The translations under genes and the position numbers were made by a program. DNA of 64,000 nt, taken from assembly GCF_026183735.1 (NCBI RefSeq), contig NZ_JAPFRE010000038.1, positions 1-64,000 on the forward strand, read 5' to 3'. Below, one piece after another: positions 49,256 to 64,000 of the stretch; the stretch's first letter is position 1, and every line of letters starts with the position of its first letter. This stretch comes from Alteromonas sp. ASW11-130 (GTDB taxonomy: Bacteria; Pseudomonadota; Gammaproteobacteria; Enterobacterales; Alteromonadaceae). Below the pieces are notes generated by a model. That model saw nothing but the letters and a program-made list of their open reading frames with translations. It had not been told where the DNA came from and did not search any database.

Positions 49256-50776
49256 TTAGCCTTGTTGAGCAACAGGATGCGGTTCTGCCAGATGATCTTT
49301 TTGAGCTAGCTTTTCCCACTTCCGCGTTTTTAGTGTTAGCAGCAGTACGACGATACCAATGGCAATGCTAAATAAACTTATTTGAATAAATAGGTTGGGC
49401 ATTTGGTCCAATCGTTCTGGGTTGAAGTTACCTGCTAACAAACCTGCAATCACGTTACCAATTGAATAGGTTAAAACAAATACACCCATCATCTGACCAG
49501 CAAATCGCTTGGGCGAAAGTTTACTGACTGCACTTAGCGCGACTGGACTTAAACATAGTTCACCAACGGTGTGCAAGAAATAGGTCATTACCAACCAGTA
49601 AGGAGCTACCTTTAAACCGCTGGCGGCTAACTGGGCCGCAAAGAACATGACAATGAAACCCGTTGCCATAATGATTAAGCCGATTGCACATTTAGCACCG
49701 TATGATGGGTCGATCATACGTTTGCCTAAGTTGATCCATAGCGCAGCAAAGAAAGGCGAAAGTAGAATAATGAAAAAAGAATTCGCCGACTGGAACCAAG
49801 GCGCTGGAATTTCAAAGTCGCCCAGCATTCTGTCTGTATAATCTCGACCGAATAAGTTTAACGAGGAGCCAGCCTGTTCGAAACCAGCCCAGAAGCAAGC
49901 TGAGGCCACACAAATTAAAAACAGTGCTCCCATCCGTCTTTTTTCGACGTAATTAAGTTCGCCAAAAAAGAAAATACCACCAAAGTAAAGCAGAAACGTT
50001 ACAGTAAATACAACCGCTACTTGTTCAGCAAGTGTGACAGGATTGATTGTGACCATACCTTGAAAAACAAGATAGGTGGTAATTGCCAATGCAGCGAGAA
50101 AAATAATGATACCAGCCCAGCTTAATTTTCTGGCGGTTGGAGAAATCGAAACAGTGGGTTCACTGGATTCTCCCTCAAGCTTGTGCTGAGTCATTTTGTA
50201 TTGAATTAAACCAATAGCCATACCGACTGCTGCGGCACCAAATGCCCAATGGTAACCTTGGTTAACCTGTAACCAGCCACACACGAGATAACCAATTACG
50301 GAGCCGATATTGATACCCATGTAATAAATGGTATAGCCACTATCTCTGCGGGTATCGCTTTCTGAGTATAACTGTCCGACGATGGCGCCAATATTGGGTT
50401 TAAGTAAACCGGTACCAAGTACAACTAAAATAAGGCCGATAAAAAAGGAGCTTTCAGAAGGAATTGCTAAAACAATATGACCGGTCATTATAATGATGCC
50501 GCCATACCATACCGCTTTTTGTCCACCGATTAATCTGTCAGCAATCCAGCCGCCAGGTAAACCCATAAAATATACCGCCCCGGTATATAATCCGTAGATT
50601 GCAGTAGCCGTGGCCACGGTAAATGCCAGCCCTTCTTCTTGCAAACTGGCCGTCATGAAAAGCACGAGAAGAGCACGCATGCCGTAGTAACTCATTCGTT
50701 CCCACATCTCGGTAAAGAATAACGTTTGGAGCCCCCCAGGGTGCCCAAAGAAGCTAGTGTCGTTAGAATTTTTCAT
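49256..50776 (-). CDS. POT/PTR-family proton-dependent oligopeptide transporter
   Basis: The 506-residue protein has 12-14 hydrophobic segments. The family motif ExxER reads FFTEMWERMSYYGMRALLVLF at the start, with Met replacing the usual Phe after ExxER. A second block, GLLKPNIGAIVGQLY, and the late YFLHTVGELCLSPVALSAVSKLSP match proton-coupled di- and tripeptide symporters (DtpA/B, PepT). The N-terminal PGGLQTLFF is typical of bacterial members. It would take up peptides, consistent with the proteases at the right end of the window. A strong terminator follows. Confidence 0.92.
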   Translation of the reverse strand: MKNSNDTSFFGHPGGLQTLFFTEMWERMSYYGMRALLVLFMTASLQEEGLAFTVATATAIYGLYTGAVYFMGLPGGWIADRLIGGQKAVWYGGIIIMTGHIVLAIPSESSFFIGLILVVLGTGLLKPNIGAIVGQLYSESDTRRDSGYTIYYMGINIGSVIGYLVCGWLQVNQGYHWAFGAAAVGMAIGLIQYKMTQHKLEGESSEPTVSISPTARKLSWAGIIIFLAALAITTYLVFQGMVTINPVTLAEQVAVVFTVTFLLYFGGIFFFGELNYVEKRRMGALFLICVASACFWAGFEQAGSSLNLFGRDYTDRMLGDFEIPAPWFQSANSFFIILLSPFFAALWINLGKRMIDPSYGAKCAIGLIIMATGFIVMFFAAQLAASGLKVAPYWLVMTYFLHTVGELCLSPVALSAVSKLSPKRFAGQMMGVFVLTYSIGNVIAGLLAGNFNPERLDQMPNLFIQISLFSIAIGIVVLLLTLKTRKWEKLAQKDHLAEPHPVAQQG

Positions 50777-51316
50777 TGTTTACATCATGTTCCGTAGAAA
50801 TATTATTGTTGTGATTTGGTTTTCGGTCCCCTCAACAATTGTTCGCTTATTCACTTTTACTGTATGAAAAGCACCGACGAACGTGATGTTAAGGGCCGTC
50901 TTTTATCAAAGATAGCCCGTTATACTAGAGGATATGGGCTGTTACAAGCAAACACGTTAACTTTATTAATGAATATTTATGTCATATCAGTTCGCGATAT
51001 TTGGGGGTTATAGAAAGAATGATTGGTAAAAACAATGCCATAGTCTTTCAGATCAAGGCAATATAGCGCCCAGGCATTCCTATTTTCCGGTTCGAGCGAC
51101 GCTTTTACTGCGTTCACATGGTTCCCACTGGGGTTTAATCAGTCTTAAGGAATTTTCCAAATCGGTTAGTCACAAAGCGAAAAATTTCCCCCATGTAAGT
51201 AAACGCTATTGCGATTTGGTACCCACAACCACGCGTTATTGAATGCTACTTATGTATTTATGTGGTCTTGTATAGTTGAATAGGAACGCAATAAGTGACC
51301 TGGGAAGCAGTAAACG
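50777..51316. other. Intergenic stretch, 540 bp
   Basis: The stretch separates the start of the POT gene from the end of the small periplasmic protein gene, both on the minus strand. No ORF with credible composition, hairpin terminator or RNA gene was found. It presumably contains the POT promoter. Confidence 0.4.
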
Positions 51317-51709
51317 CTAAAGGTTTTTTGCTAGTTCACTGTTTGGAATGACTAAAACGTCTACCTGAGAGCCTTTGCCATCAGTTGATACAATAATGCG
51401 TAGGGTATCGTGTTCACCGGTCAACAATGTATAGCCATTGAAAGTCGAGGTAATTTTCAATGAGGGAACGGTGGATTGGAAATGTTTTATCAATGCATCT
51501 TTATTCTCAGGTGAGAAAAATATCATTGACGCAGGAGTATCTCCGTCAAACAGCTGACATTGTTTCGCACTTGCCGGCAAGTGAATTGAAAAAAATGAGC
51601 TGGGACAGGTTTGTATTTCTGGTTGCGTAGCGCTATCGTCGGCAGCATAACCGGCTTGGGAAAACACTATACCAAGTGCTACCACGCTGTGGCGAAAGAA
51701 TTTACTCAT
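51317..51709 (-). CDS. Small periplasmic protein, unassigned
   Basis: I use ATG 51709, because it begins a normal signal peptide (MSKFFRHSVVALGIVFSQAGYA); the ORF is open for 31 more codons upstream with no signal. The mature part of about 105 residues has two Cys (IQTCPSSFF and AKQCQLFDG) likely forming a disulphide, then an alpha/beta region ending QVDVLVIPNSELAKNL. No family recognised. It follows gltD by 105 bp on the same strand, so it may be read with gltBD. Confidence 0.65.
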   Translation of the reverse strand: MSKFFRHSVVALGIVFSQAGYAADDSATQPEIQTCPSSFFSIHLPASAKQCQLFDGDTPASMIFFSPENKDALIKHFQSTVPSLKITSTFNGYTLLTGEHDTLRIIVSTDGKGSQVDVLVIPNSELAKNL

Positions 51710-51814
51710 ATTGGCAGACCTACATACTACTGTTCTCTTTACTATAATGCCTGGCGAGAAGAGGCGCAATTGAGGAAGCGCCCCTTTAGGTATGTAAACC
51801 AAGGGGTGGGTATT

Positions 51815-57708
<5,894 letters not shown>

Positions 57709-58307
57709 TATCTGCTCCTTAAACCATGCATGGGTAGGGTACAACGCTGCACAGAATCGTTAAAAAGTACGAGGTGCAAGGTGGCGGCAATCAGTTTTTA
57801 TTATGCGTAGTTCCAAGTGAAAAGCGGTTCTTTATTATTGATAGTCCTGACACTATCAAAACAACACACTACTTCCTCACGCTTGCTGCCGTTTGTCGTT
57901 GTCATCGTTAGGGATGAATCGCCTGTCCGCATTATTATTCATTTTTTGTCAGCGGCCGTACAACATAGCTATTTTAGGAAATAAAATCAATCCATAACAC
58001 GGATAGCAGCAGTGGATTTTTCTTGATTTTTATATAATTATATTTTTATCAAGTAGTTAATTCAATTTACTTTGCAGGCCGACAGTTGTTGCTTAGCCTC
58101 TAAATAGGATGGATATCCTAAATTTCGCCAGCTTGTTGCTTTGTGAGTTATGAATAATTATGTATAAATTATTCACAATAATTTAACATCAGGTCGTTTG
58201 ATGGATACTTCGAAAGTTTCTAATTTCGATAAATGCTTTCAATCTTAGACGAAATCGTTCAACACCTGCTAGGATAGGCCCACCTGAGTTTTCTTAATAG
58301 ATTTTAG
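57709..58307. promoter_or_regulatory. gltB/arcB divergent intergenic region with two inverted repeats
   Basis: This 599-bp gene-free region contains two perfect palindromic sites. TTGATAGT (57838-57845) and ACTATCAA (57852-57859) are spaced by six bases, about 130 bp upstream of gltB. TGAATAATT (58151-58159) and AATTATTCA (58167-58175) are spaced by seven bases, about 133 bp upstream of arcB. A third, weaker pair CTTGAT/ATCAAG is at 58022-58053 around an AT core. Their shape suggests operators, but I cannot name the regulators. Confidence 0.55.
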
Positions 58308-60662
58308 ATGCATCAAGATTCACCAAAAGATTCGTGGGCAATTCGCTTTGCTCAGTTTGTGCAGCGCTTTGGTACGCTGAAACTTAGTTTTGTTTTTGTC
58401 TTACTGACGCTGGTTGTCACTCTGGGTGGCTCATATATGATCCGAGTGGGTCTAGGCAGCGAAGTAGACCCCGATGATTTTATCAGCGCGGTGATTCTAA
58501 CCATGCTTTCCGCGCCTTGGGTTTTGTTTTTCTTTAGTGAGCTGGTTAAGCAATTGGAAAGCTCTCGTACCAATCTGAAAGAGGTGGTCGCGCAGCTGGA
58601 AAAATTGCGTGAAGAAGATGTATTTCTTAACCGTGAGCTACAAAACAATATTCGCCAGCTAAACTATGAAATTGAACAACGGCGCTCAGCACAAGAAGAG
58701 CGTGAAGCAGTGTTTAAAGATTTAGAAAAGGAAATTCAAGATAAGTCTGAACAGGAAGAGCAGGCTCGTCGTTTGTCCACCTTACTGCGTTCAATCATTG
58801 ATGCCTCGCCAGATTTGATTTACTACCGTAACGAAGAAGGGCGTTTTGCGGGGTGTAATCGTGTGGCAGAAATGATGACGGGCAAATCTGAAAAAGAGTT
58901 GCTTGGTCTGACACCCCATGACGTCTATGAGGAAGACTTGGCCCGTCAAGTGGTGACAAGCGATCACGAGGTTTTAGAAACCAATGCCAGTATTACCGAA
59001 GAACTGTGGCTACGCTTTGCTGACGGCCGACGACGTTATTTTGAAATGCGTAAAGTTCCCTTTTTCGATGCCGATGGAAAACGTTTAGGGTTGTTGGCAT
59101 TTGGTCGCGATATGACAGAACGCAAAATTGCCGAAAATGCCGCTGCTAAAGCGAGTACGGATAAGACGCGATTTATCGCCACTATTAGTCATGAGTTACG
59201 TACTCCTTTAAATGGGATTGTCGGCCTAAGCCGGATGTTACGAGATACCGACTTAAATGAAGAACAATTTAGTTGGGTTAGTACCATTTATGCCAGCGCT
59301 ATTACCTTAGGTAATATCTTCAATGACATCATAGATTTGGATAAGTTGGATCGAGACAAGTTGGAGTTAAGCCTCAAAACAGTGTCACTTAAGGACTTTA
59401 CCGAAGAGCTTAGTAGCATTATTCGATTACTGGCGGCAGATAAGTCGCTCAATCTGATCACCACGATTAATGAACCGTTGCCCCAACTGGTGGAGGTAGA
59501 TGGAACACGTTTACGTCAAATCTTATGGAACATTTTATTTAATGCTGTGAAATTCACCCAGAAAGGCCAGGTAAATTTAACGGTTTCTGCCACCAAACCA
59601 GTCAACGATATTTCGCTAGTGACTTATGTAATCGAAGACACAGGGGTGGGTATTCCCGAAGAGGAATTGGATAAAATTTTTGCTATGTATTACCAGGTGG
59701 ATCATCCTGATCACCAATCTGCGACAGGTACCGGAATTGGTTTGGCTATTTGTAAACAAATGGTTGAGCTGATGAAGGGAGAGATTAAAGTGACCAGCGA
59801 AGTAGGTAAAGGCACACGTTTTGAAATCGAATTGCCGTTACACATTTCGAAACGGCCAATGCAAGTAGCCAAGCTACAAGTGACCGACCTCAACATTCTA
59901 TTGGTTGAAGATATTGAATTAAACGTAATGGTAGCTAAAGCGTTACTGGAGAAATTAGGTCAACGGGTAGATGTTGCGATGACCGGAGGCGAGGCAATCG
60001 ACAAGGTCAGAAAAAGCCAATATGACCTTATATTACTGGATATCCAACTACCTGATATGAGTGGCTTTGATGTAGCCAGTACGCTTCATGAAGAAGATCT
60101 GGTGATGCAAACTCCGATCGTTGCGCTCACAGCGAATGTAATCAAAAAGCGCGAAGAGTATTTACAAAATGGTATGGATGACATCATTGCAAAGCCAATA
60201 AAGAAAAGTCGGGTGATAGAAGTATTCAATTCTTTATTCGCTGACCCTATGACACTGAGAGTCAGTGATAGTAACGAGTCCAAGCGCGAATCAGCGAAAT
60301 CATTAAATAATATTCTCGACATGGATTTACTGCAAATGCTGGTCGATACCATCGGCGAGGACATGATCCGCGCGAGTGTAAAAGTATTTCAGGACAAGAT
60401 GCCTGAATACATGGACATATTGCAGTCTAATTTAAGTGCGGATGAAAAAGATGAGGTTTGCGCGCAAGCGCACAAAATTAAGGGCGCCGCTGGCTCTGTC
60501 GGCTTGGCTCGCGTACAACGCATTGCCAACCAGATTCAGCAAGGCGACCATCCGGCCTGGTGGCAGAACGTGCATGACTGGGTGGAAGAGTTACAAATGG
60601 CTGTACCCCACGATATGAAGTCACTCAACGAATGGTTAAATGAGCAGATGGTGGATGATTAG
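58308..60662 (+). CDS. arcB: Tripartite sensor kinase ArcB
   Basis: ArcB phosphorylates ArcA in response to quinone redox state and so controls respiratory genes. The 784-residue protein has two membrane helices (about 24-44 and 60-80), a coiled coil (about 80-150), a PAS domain (about 160-275), and a HisKA domain with His295 in FIATISHELRTPLNGIVGLS. ATPase motifs DTGVGIPEEELDKIF and GTGIGLAICKQMVE follow, then a receiver with Asp578 in LLLDIQLPDMSGFD, and an HPt domain with His722 in AHKIKGAAGS. These match E. coli His292, Asp576 and His717 closely. A hairpin follows the stop. Confidence 0.96.
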   Translation: MHQDSPKDSWAIRFAQFVQRFGTLKLSFVFVLLTLVVTLGGSYMIRVGLGSEVDPDDFISAVILTMLSAPWVLFFFSELVKQLESSRTNLKEVVAQLEKLREEDVFLNRELQNNIRQLNYEIEQRRSAQEEREAVFKDLEKEIQDKSEQEEQARRLSTLLRSIIDASPDLIYYRNEEGRFAGCNRVAEMMTGKSEKELLGLTPHDVYEEDLARQVVTSDHEVLETNASITEELWLRFADGRRRYFEMRKVPFFDADGKRLGLLAFGRDMTERKIAENAAAKASTDKTRFIATISHELRTPLNGIVGLSRMLRDTDLNEEQFSWVSTIYASAITLGNIFNDIIDLDKLDRDKLELSLKTVSLKDFTEELSSIIRLLAADKSLNLITTINEPLPQLVEVDGTRLRQILWNILFNAVKFTQKGQVNLTVSATKPVNDISLVTYVIEDTGVGIPEEELDKIFAMYYQVDHPDHQSATGTGIGLAICKQMVELMKGEIKVTSEVGKGTRFEIELPLHISKRPMQVAKLQVTDLNILLVEDIELNVMVAKALLEKLGQRVDVAMTGGEAIDKVRKSQYDLILLDIQLPDMSGFDVASTLHEEDLVMQTPIVALTANVIKKREEYLQNGMDDIIAKPIKKSRVIEVFNSLFADPMTLRVSDSNESKRESAKSLNNILDMDLLQMLVDTIGEDMIRASVKVFQDKMPEYMDILQSNLSADEKDEVCAQAHKIKGAAGSVGLARVQRIANQIQQGDHPAWWQNVHDWVEELQMAVPHDMKSLNEWLNEQMVDD

Positions 60663-60701
60663 AGTGTAAAACCATTGTGCAAAAAGCTGTAAAGCTTGTA
60701 C

Positions 60702-60735
60702 TGAACGAGGGCAATTCGGAAACTGCTCTCGTTCA
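60702..60735 (+). terminator. Long hairpin after arcB
   Basis: TGAACGAGGGCA (60702-60713) pairs with TGCTCTCGTTCA (60724-60735), a 12-bp stem with one G-U pair and a 10-nt loop, 40 bases after the arcB stop. The downstream sequence has no T-run, so it may stabilise the 3' end and not terminate on its own. Confidence 0.5.
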
Positions 60736-61444
60736 TTACCCTAAAAATAAATAAATGACATTAATAAGCTTTCGCGGAACGAAACAAATTGTGTTCGTGC
60801 ATCAACGAAGCACTTAGCAAACCCTCTTCACAGCTGTTAGCTACGCGCCTTCACCTGTATAGAACGCTCCCCATTTACTTACACGTTACTATCGCATAGC
60901 TGTCGCTGATTTTTGAAATGAAATTATACGGTTTCAAGCCGCTAGGCGTGTAAAGATAAAACGAGCTATAATACGTACCACAGACCCGTTATCATCGTAA
61001 CGCTTTGTTCTTACGCAAATCACCTCTCGTTTACATGTTGATCGATGTTCTGTTGTGGTCTGGTAAACAATCTGTATGAAACCATGCGTGACCCCAAAAC
61101 AGTGCACACATACCGTTTTTGAACAGCTATAAAATTATCCCCAAACCCATTTCACCTATCTTTTCTTTTTTAAAAAGGTTTGGAATTGTAAGCAAAAAAG
61201 TGCAAACCTTTTAAAAGAGAAAACGTTAAGTTGGTAACCGTTTTTAATACATTTCAGTTATTTTTTTTGCGCTATTTATATTTCACATCTATGCTCAATT
61301 TGTATTCAAATGCGATACAACTTATAACTCTCAACTCGAAAATCGCGCATAGTAAAATCTTTAAGTGGTTGATTATATGTAGTATTGATAATTTAAAAGA
61401 AAGGTTCGTATTTTACTGTTCGTGTAAAAATGAAAGGAAAATAT
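60736..61444 (+). other. Intergenic stretch, 709 bp, with a long AT-rich inverted repeat
   Basis: No gene is supported. An inverted repeat with arms of about 14 bp (61168-61182 and 61203-61216; TTTTAAAAAGGTTTG against CAAACCTTTTAAAA, one extra A) encloses 20 bases and lies 229 bp before the protease start. The last 100 bases are AT-rich and probably hold the protease promoter. Confidence 0.45.
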
Positions 61445-62362
61445 ATGAACCTGCGTACACTTAAACTATGCGCCCCCATAGCTGTTGGGGTGATAGTTAT
61501 GCCCAACACCGCAAATGCGGTGAACGAAAAAGCTTTAGAAAACGCAAACGCAAATGCAAAAATATTGCGTTGCGCTACGCCGCATCCCTCTGCAAAAGAA
61601 GCCTTGTTGCGGGAAGAACATTTTAAAAGCTTACGCATGAGCAAAAAAGGTAAACCTGGCGGCGGCAATGAATATCAACCTCGACCAAATGGTTCAGTCA
61701 CCATAGACGTTTACATGCATGTAATAACCGATACTAATGGAAGTGGTGCGTTATCCACTGGCGAAATCAACGCTCAAATATCGGTTCTTAACGATGCCTA
61801 TCGCAATACACCGTTTAAATTCAATCTAGTTTACACGAATTACGTGGCGAATAACGCCTGGTACAACGTGGGTTATAACAGTGCAGCTGAGCGTGAAATG
61901 AAAGCTGCGCTTAGACAAGGTGATGCGTCAGATCTTAATATCTATGCAGCAAACATAGGCGATGGGTTATTAGGATGGGCAACATTTCCGAGCAGTTACT
62001 CATCTGACCCGTTGGACGATGGCGTCGTGATGCTTAACGAGTCGTTTCCTGGTGGTAGCGCCGCTCCTTATAACGAGGGAGATACGGGCACGCATGAAGT
62101 CGGCCACTGGCTGGGTTTATACCATACATTTCAGGGCGGTTGTAACGGCAGTGGTGACTATGTGGCCGATACCCCAGCTGAAAAGAGTCCTGCATATGGA
62201 TGCCCAGTAGGACGGGACTCCTGTACCAAAGGTAAAAATGCGGATGGGTTAGATCCTATTTTCAATTTTATGGACTATACCGATGATTCGTGTATGGATG
62301 AATTTACCCTTGGGCAGTCTGTTAGAGCTGATGAACAGAGTTTTGTTTATCGTAATCTATGA
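61445..62362 (+). CDS. Secreted zinc metalloprotease, M43 (pappalysin/cytophagalysin)-like
   Basis: I choose ATG 61445, with AAAGGA eight bases upstream. From there the protein has 305 residues. The signal peptide ends near NTANA (about residue 24), followed by a short propeptide with one Cys (ILRCATPHPS) that could act as a cysteine switch. The catalytic domain has HVITDTNGSGALSTGEINAQI and the zinc motif HEVGHWLGLYH (HExxHxxGxxH). The Met-turn region reads NFMDYTDDSCMDEFTLGQ, and paired Cys residues flank the active site. These are standard for M43-type metzincins. It lacks C-terminal sorting or adhesion domains. Likely digests extracellular protein. Confidence 0.88.
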   Translation: MNLRTLKLCAPIAVGVIVMPNTANAVNEKALENANANAKILRCATPHPSAKEALLREEHFKSLRMSKKGKPGGGNEYQPRPNGSVTIDVYMHVITDTNGSGALSTGEINAQISVLNDAYRNTPFKFNLVYTNYVANNAWYNVGYNSAAEREMKAALRQGDASDLNIYAANIGDGLLGWATFPSSYSSDPLDDGVVMLNESFPGGSAAPYNEGDTGTHEVGHWLGLYHTFQGGCNGSGDYVADTPAEKSPAYGCPVGRDSCTKGKNADGLDPIFNFMDYTDDSCMDEFTLGQSVRADEQSFVYRNL

Positions 62363-62402
62363 TTAAAATGAGATGTGGGGTGTAGCCGCTCCACACACCA
62401 GT

Positions 62403-62816
62403 ATGCATACTATGATTAGCTCCATTATTAGCTTACTCTTAGCGATTTTTCTAGGTATGTCTTCGGTTATATCAGCACAGGAACGCCTTAGAGTACCCGA
62501 GTTTGTCCCTTGCGAGCGTAATAATTTGACCTCGTTGACCGGTAAAGTAACGACGTATTTACGCGGTAAGAATAAGACTAAGTTTACGATAAAAACCTTT
62601 GCTGGAACCACCGAAAACGTAGCATTGTCTTACAAAGATATAAATGAGCTTGAACGCCATTACTATATGAATGGTAAGGCTTTAACTCCTCATAATTGGA
62701 GCTTGCTTGAAGATTCTCCTCAACAAATTAAAGCCGACGTAACAGCGCGAGTGTGGCTATGCTCGGACCAAAGTCATAAAATAATTGTTGATTGGCAAGT
62801 ACCTACCTCTGCTTAA
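62403..62816 (+). CDS. Small secreted protein between two proteases
   Basis: Several starts are possible: ATG 62373, 62403 or 62412. The later ones give a cleaner signal peptide (ISSIISLLLAIFLGMSSVISA). The mature part, about 115 residues, has two Cys (FVPCERNN and VWLCSDQ), likely disulphide-bonded, and a beta-rich pattern. It is placed 40 bp after the M43 protease and 192 bp before the subtilase, all on one strand. Protease inhibitors or chaperones often sit in such places, but nothing in the sequence proves that. Family unknown. Confidence 0.6.
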   Translation: MHTMISSIISLLLAIFLGMSSVISAQERLRVPEFVPCERNNLTSLTGKVTTYLRGKNKTKFTIKTFAGTTENVALSYKDINELERHYYMNGKALTPHNWSLLEDSPQQIKADVTARVWLCSDQSHKIIVDWQVPTSA

Positions 62817-63008
62817 TTCGCTAAAGCCATACCTGGCAAACGGAGAGGGTTCATCTATGCCATTAGACCTCTTCAGGAATTAAAATTTAAAGTCAGTGTG
62901 CGTAATGCATTAATGTGTTGAAAAAATATACGCGCAAAGTAAAATATAAATCAGTCATTTGTATTGCTATGTGCGTCGTCGTAATAGCTGTCAGTTGTTG
63001 GAGTAGTA

Positions 63009-64000
63009 ATGAAAAGGAACTTACTTAAAGGGTCTGTTATAGGCCTTTGTATATCAATATGTTTATTTATCCTATGGAATGAAAATGATGGTCTGAGTGG
63101 CGGTGTCTCCAAATCATTAGCAAATAACAAATCGGATGATTTAAATTTAAATTTATCCCCCAAAGCTAATCCTTCTAAGTCTGCTAAATCCAGTACAATA
63201 GTAAAAAATGATGCTAAAAAAGCGTCAATTGAGTATGTGCGGGATCAGGTTCTATTAACGTTTTCTAAAGATGTCACTACTGAGCAAATCGATAGCGTTA
63301 TAAAAGGTGTTGCGTTCGAATCAATTTCAAAGATATCCGAGTCTGCTGGTATATATTTGCTCAAGTTACAAGAAGGGTCATCAGTAGTAGATACCCAGAT
63401 CACACTTAAAGCTAGCAAATTCGTAAAATCTGTTGAACGCGACATGATTTATTATACCCAAACCACGCCAAACGACCCTCAATATGCAGAACTGTGGGGA
63501 TTACACAATACCGGTCAGAGCGGCGGTGTAGCGGATATTGATGTGAATGCATTCGAAGCATGGGACCGATTAAGGGGGGAGAGCGAGGTCGTTGTTGCAG
63601 TAATTGATACGGGGGTTGATTATACCCATGAAGACCTTGTCAATAATATGTGGATTAATCCCAATGAAGTGGCGGGTAACGGTATTGATGATGACAACAA
63701 TGGGTATATTGACGACATTTATGGTATCGATACGGTCAACGATGATTCTGACCCTATGGATGATCATTATCATGGCACACATGTGGCGGGTACCATCGGC
63801 GCAGAAGGAAATAATGGAATAGGCGTTGTAGGTGTTAATTGGCGAACCAGTATTATCGCCTGTAAATTTTTAAGTGCTGGCGGATCAGGTAGCACGTCGG
63901 ACGCAATTGAATGCCTGGATTATTTGTACGATCTGAAAGTCAATCATGGGATCAATATAATACTCAGTAATAACTCCTGGGGAGGGGGCGGAGCTTCCCC
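63009..64000 (+). CDS. Subtilisin-like serine protease (S8), 3' end outside the window
   Basis: The frame is open from ATG 63009 (GGAG five bases upstream) to the end of the window, 330 codons. The N-terminus is a signal or anchor helix (VIGLCISICLFILWN). An inhibitor-type propeptide follows (DQVLLTFSKDVTTEQI, near 80-95), leading to the common PNDPQYAELWGLHNTGQSGG entry. The catalytic Asp is in VAVIDTGVDYTHEDL and the catalytic His in HYHGTHVAGTIGAEGNNG; the oxyanion-hole Asn is in ILSNNSWGGGG near the edge. The catalytic Ser lies beyond the window. A calcium-binding-like Asp/Asn-rich loop (NGIDDDNNGYIDDIYG) is seen. Probably an exported protease acting with the M43 enzyme. Confidence 0.93.
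   Translation, partial: MKRNLLKGSVIGLCISICLFILWNENDGLSGGVSKSLANNKSDDLNLNLSPKANPSKSAKSSTIVKNDAKKASIEYVRDQVLLTFSKDVTTEQIDSVIKGVAFESISKISESAGIYLLKLQEGSSVVDTQITLKASKFVKSVERDMIYYTQTTPNDPQYAELWGLHNTGQSGGVADIDVNAFEAWDRLRGESEVVVAVIDTGVDYTHEDLVNNMWINPNEVAGNGIDDDNNGYIDDIYGIDTVNDDSDPMDDHYHGTHVAGTIGAEGNNGIGVVGVNWRTSIIACKFLSAGGSGSTSDAIECLDYLYDLKVNHGINIILSNNSWGGGGAS

Noticed and set aside
61231..61464. Plus-strand ORF of 77 codons before the M43 protease
   Set aside because: It is AT-driven composition with no ribosome site, and it overlaps the start of the protease in another frame.
63570..63822. Overlapping ORFs rich in Ile/Met/Val on both strands
   Set aside because: They lie inside the subtilase catalytic domain, whose frame carries the Asp and His motifs.

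Overview
This 64 kb window is a chromosomal segment from a marine gammaproteobacterium, most likely of the family Alteromonadaceae. That placement is inference. It rests on an SrmB/RdgB/HemW block, a GspAB-type pair, the leuABCD, eno-pyrG, mutS-pncC-recA and ccm gene orders, ArcB, DUF3391 HD-GYP proteins, a GlyGly-CTERM surface protein and secreted proteases, at moderate GC. No phage, CRISPR array or complete insertion sequence was found.

Layout. (1) 1-2.2 kb is a decayed accessory edge beside a CAU-anticodon tRNA gene. It holds an IS481-like transposase remnant, a phosphopantetheinyl transferase gene interrupted by an in-frame amber codon, and small unassigned ORFs. (2) 2.4-7.6 kb has a 934-residue anchored beta-propeller-like protein divergent from an MbnP/MbnH copper-protein/di-haem-enzyme pair. 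(3) 8-13 kb has a LytTR regulator with a degraded receiver next to lrgAB, a receiver-CheC protein with a PAS partner, and a YggN-like periplasmic protein. (4) 13-17 kb, minus strand: srmB-rdgB-hemW, preceded by cca. (5) 17.5-21.1 kb: exeA and a gspB whose N-terminus carries the same DUF3391-like domain as the convergent HD-GYP gene; that HD-GYP protein has lost a key metal ligand. (6) 21.3-26.1 kb: leuABCD under a readable leucine attenuator with an 18-residue leader peptide. (7) 27-34.5 kb: eno, pyrG, mutS, pncC and recA, with a perfectly palindromic LexA box. (8) 34.6-44.9 kb: flagellar fhlB/fliK, then a complete ccmABCDEFGHI cytochrome c maturation operon running into mlaA. (9) 45-51.7 kb: a glycine-rich lipoprotein, galE with a small membrane protein, a POT peptide transporter and a small periplasmic protein. 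(10) 51.8-60.7 kb: gltBD and divergent arcB. (11) 61.4 kb to the end: an M43-type metalloprotease, a small secreted protein, and a subtilase that runs off the window.

Most of the window is core metabolism: leucine and glutamate synthesis, CTP, glycolysis, DNA repair and cytochrome c maturation. The points most worth pursuing are the MbnPH/choice-of-anchor locus, the DUF3391-GspB fusion with its degenerate HD-GYP neighbour, the leu attenuator, the amber-interrupted PPTase and several unexplained palindromes. All family assignments come from reading translated sequence and motifs; no database search was run.
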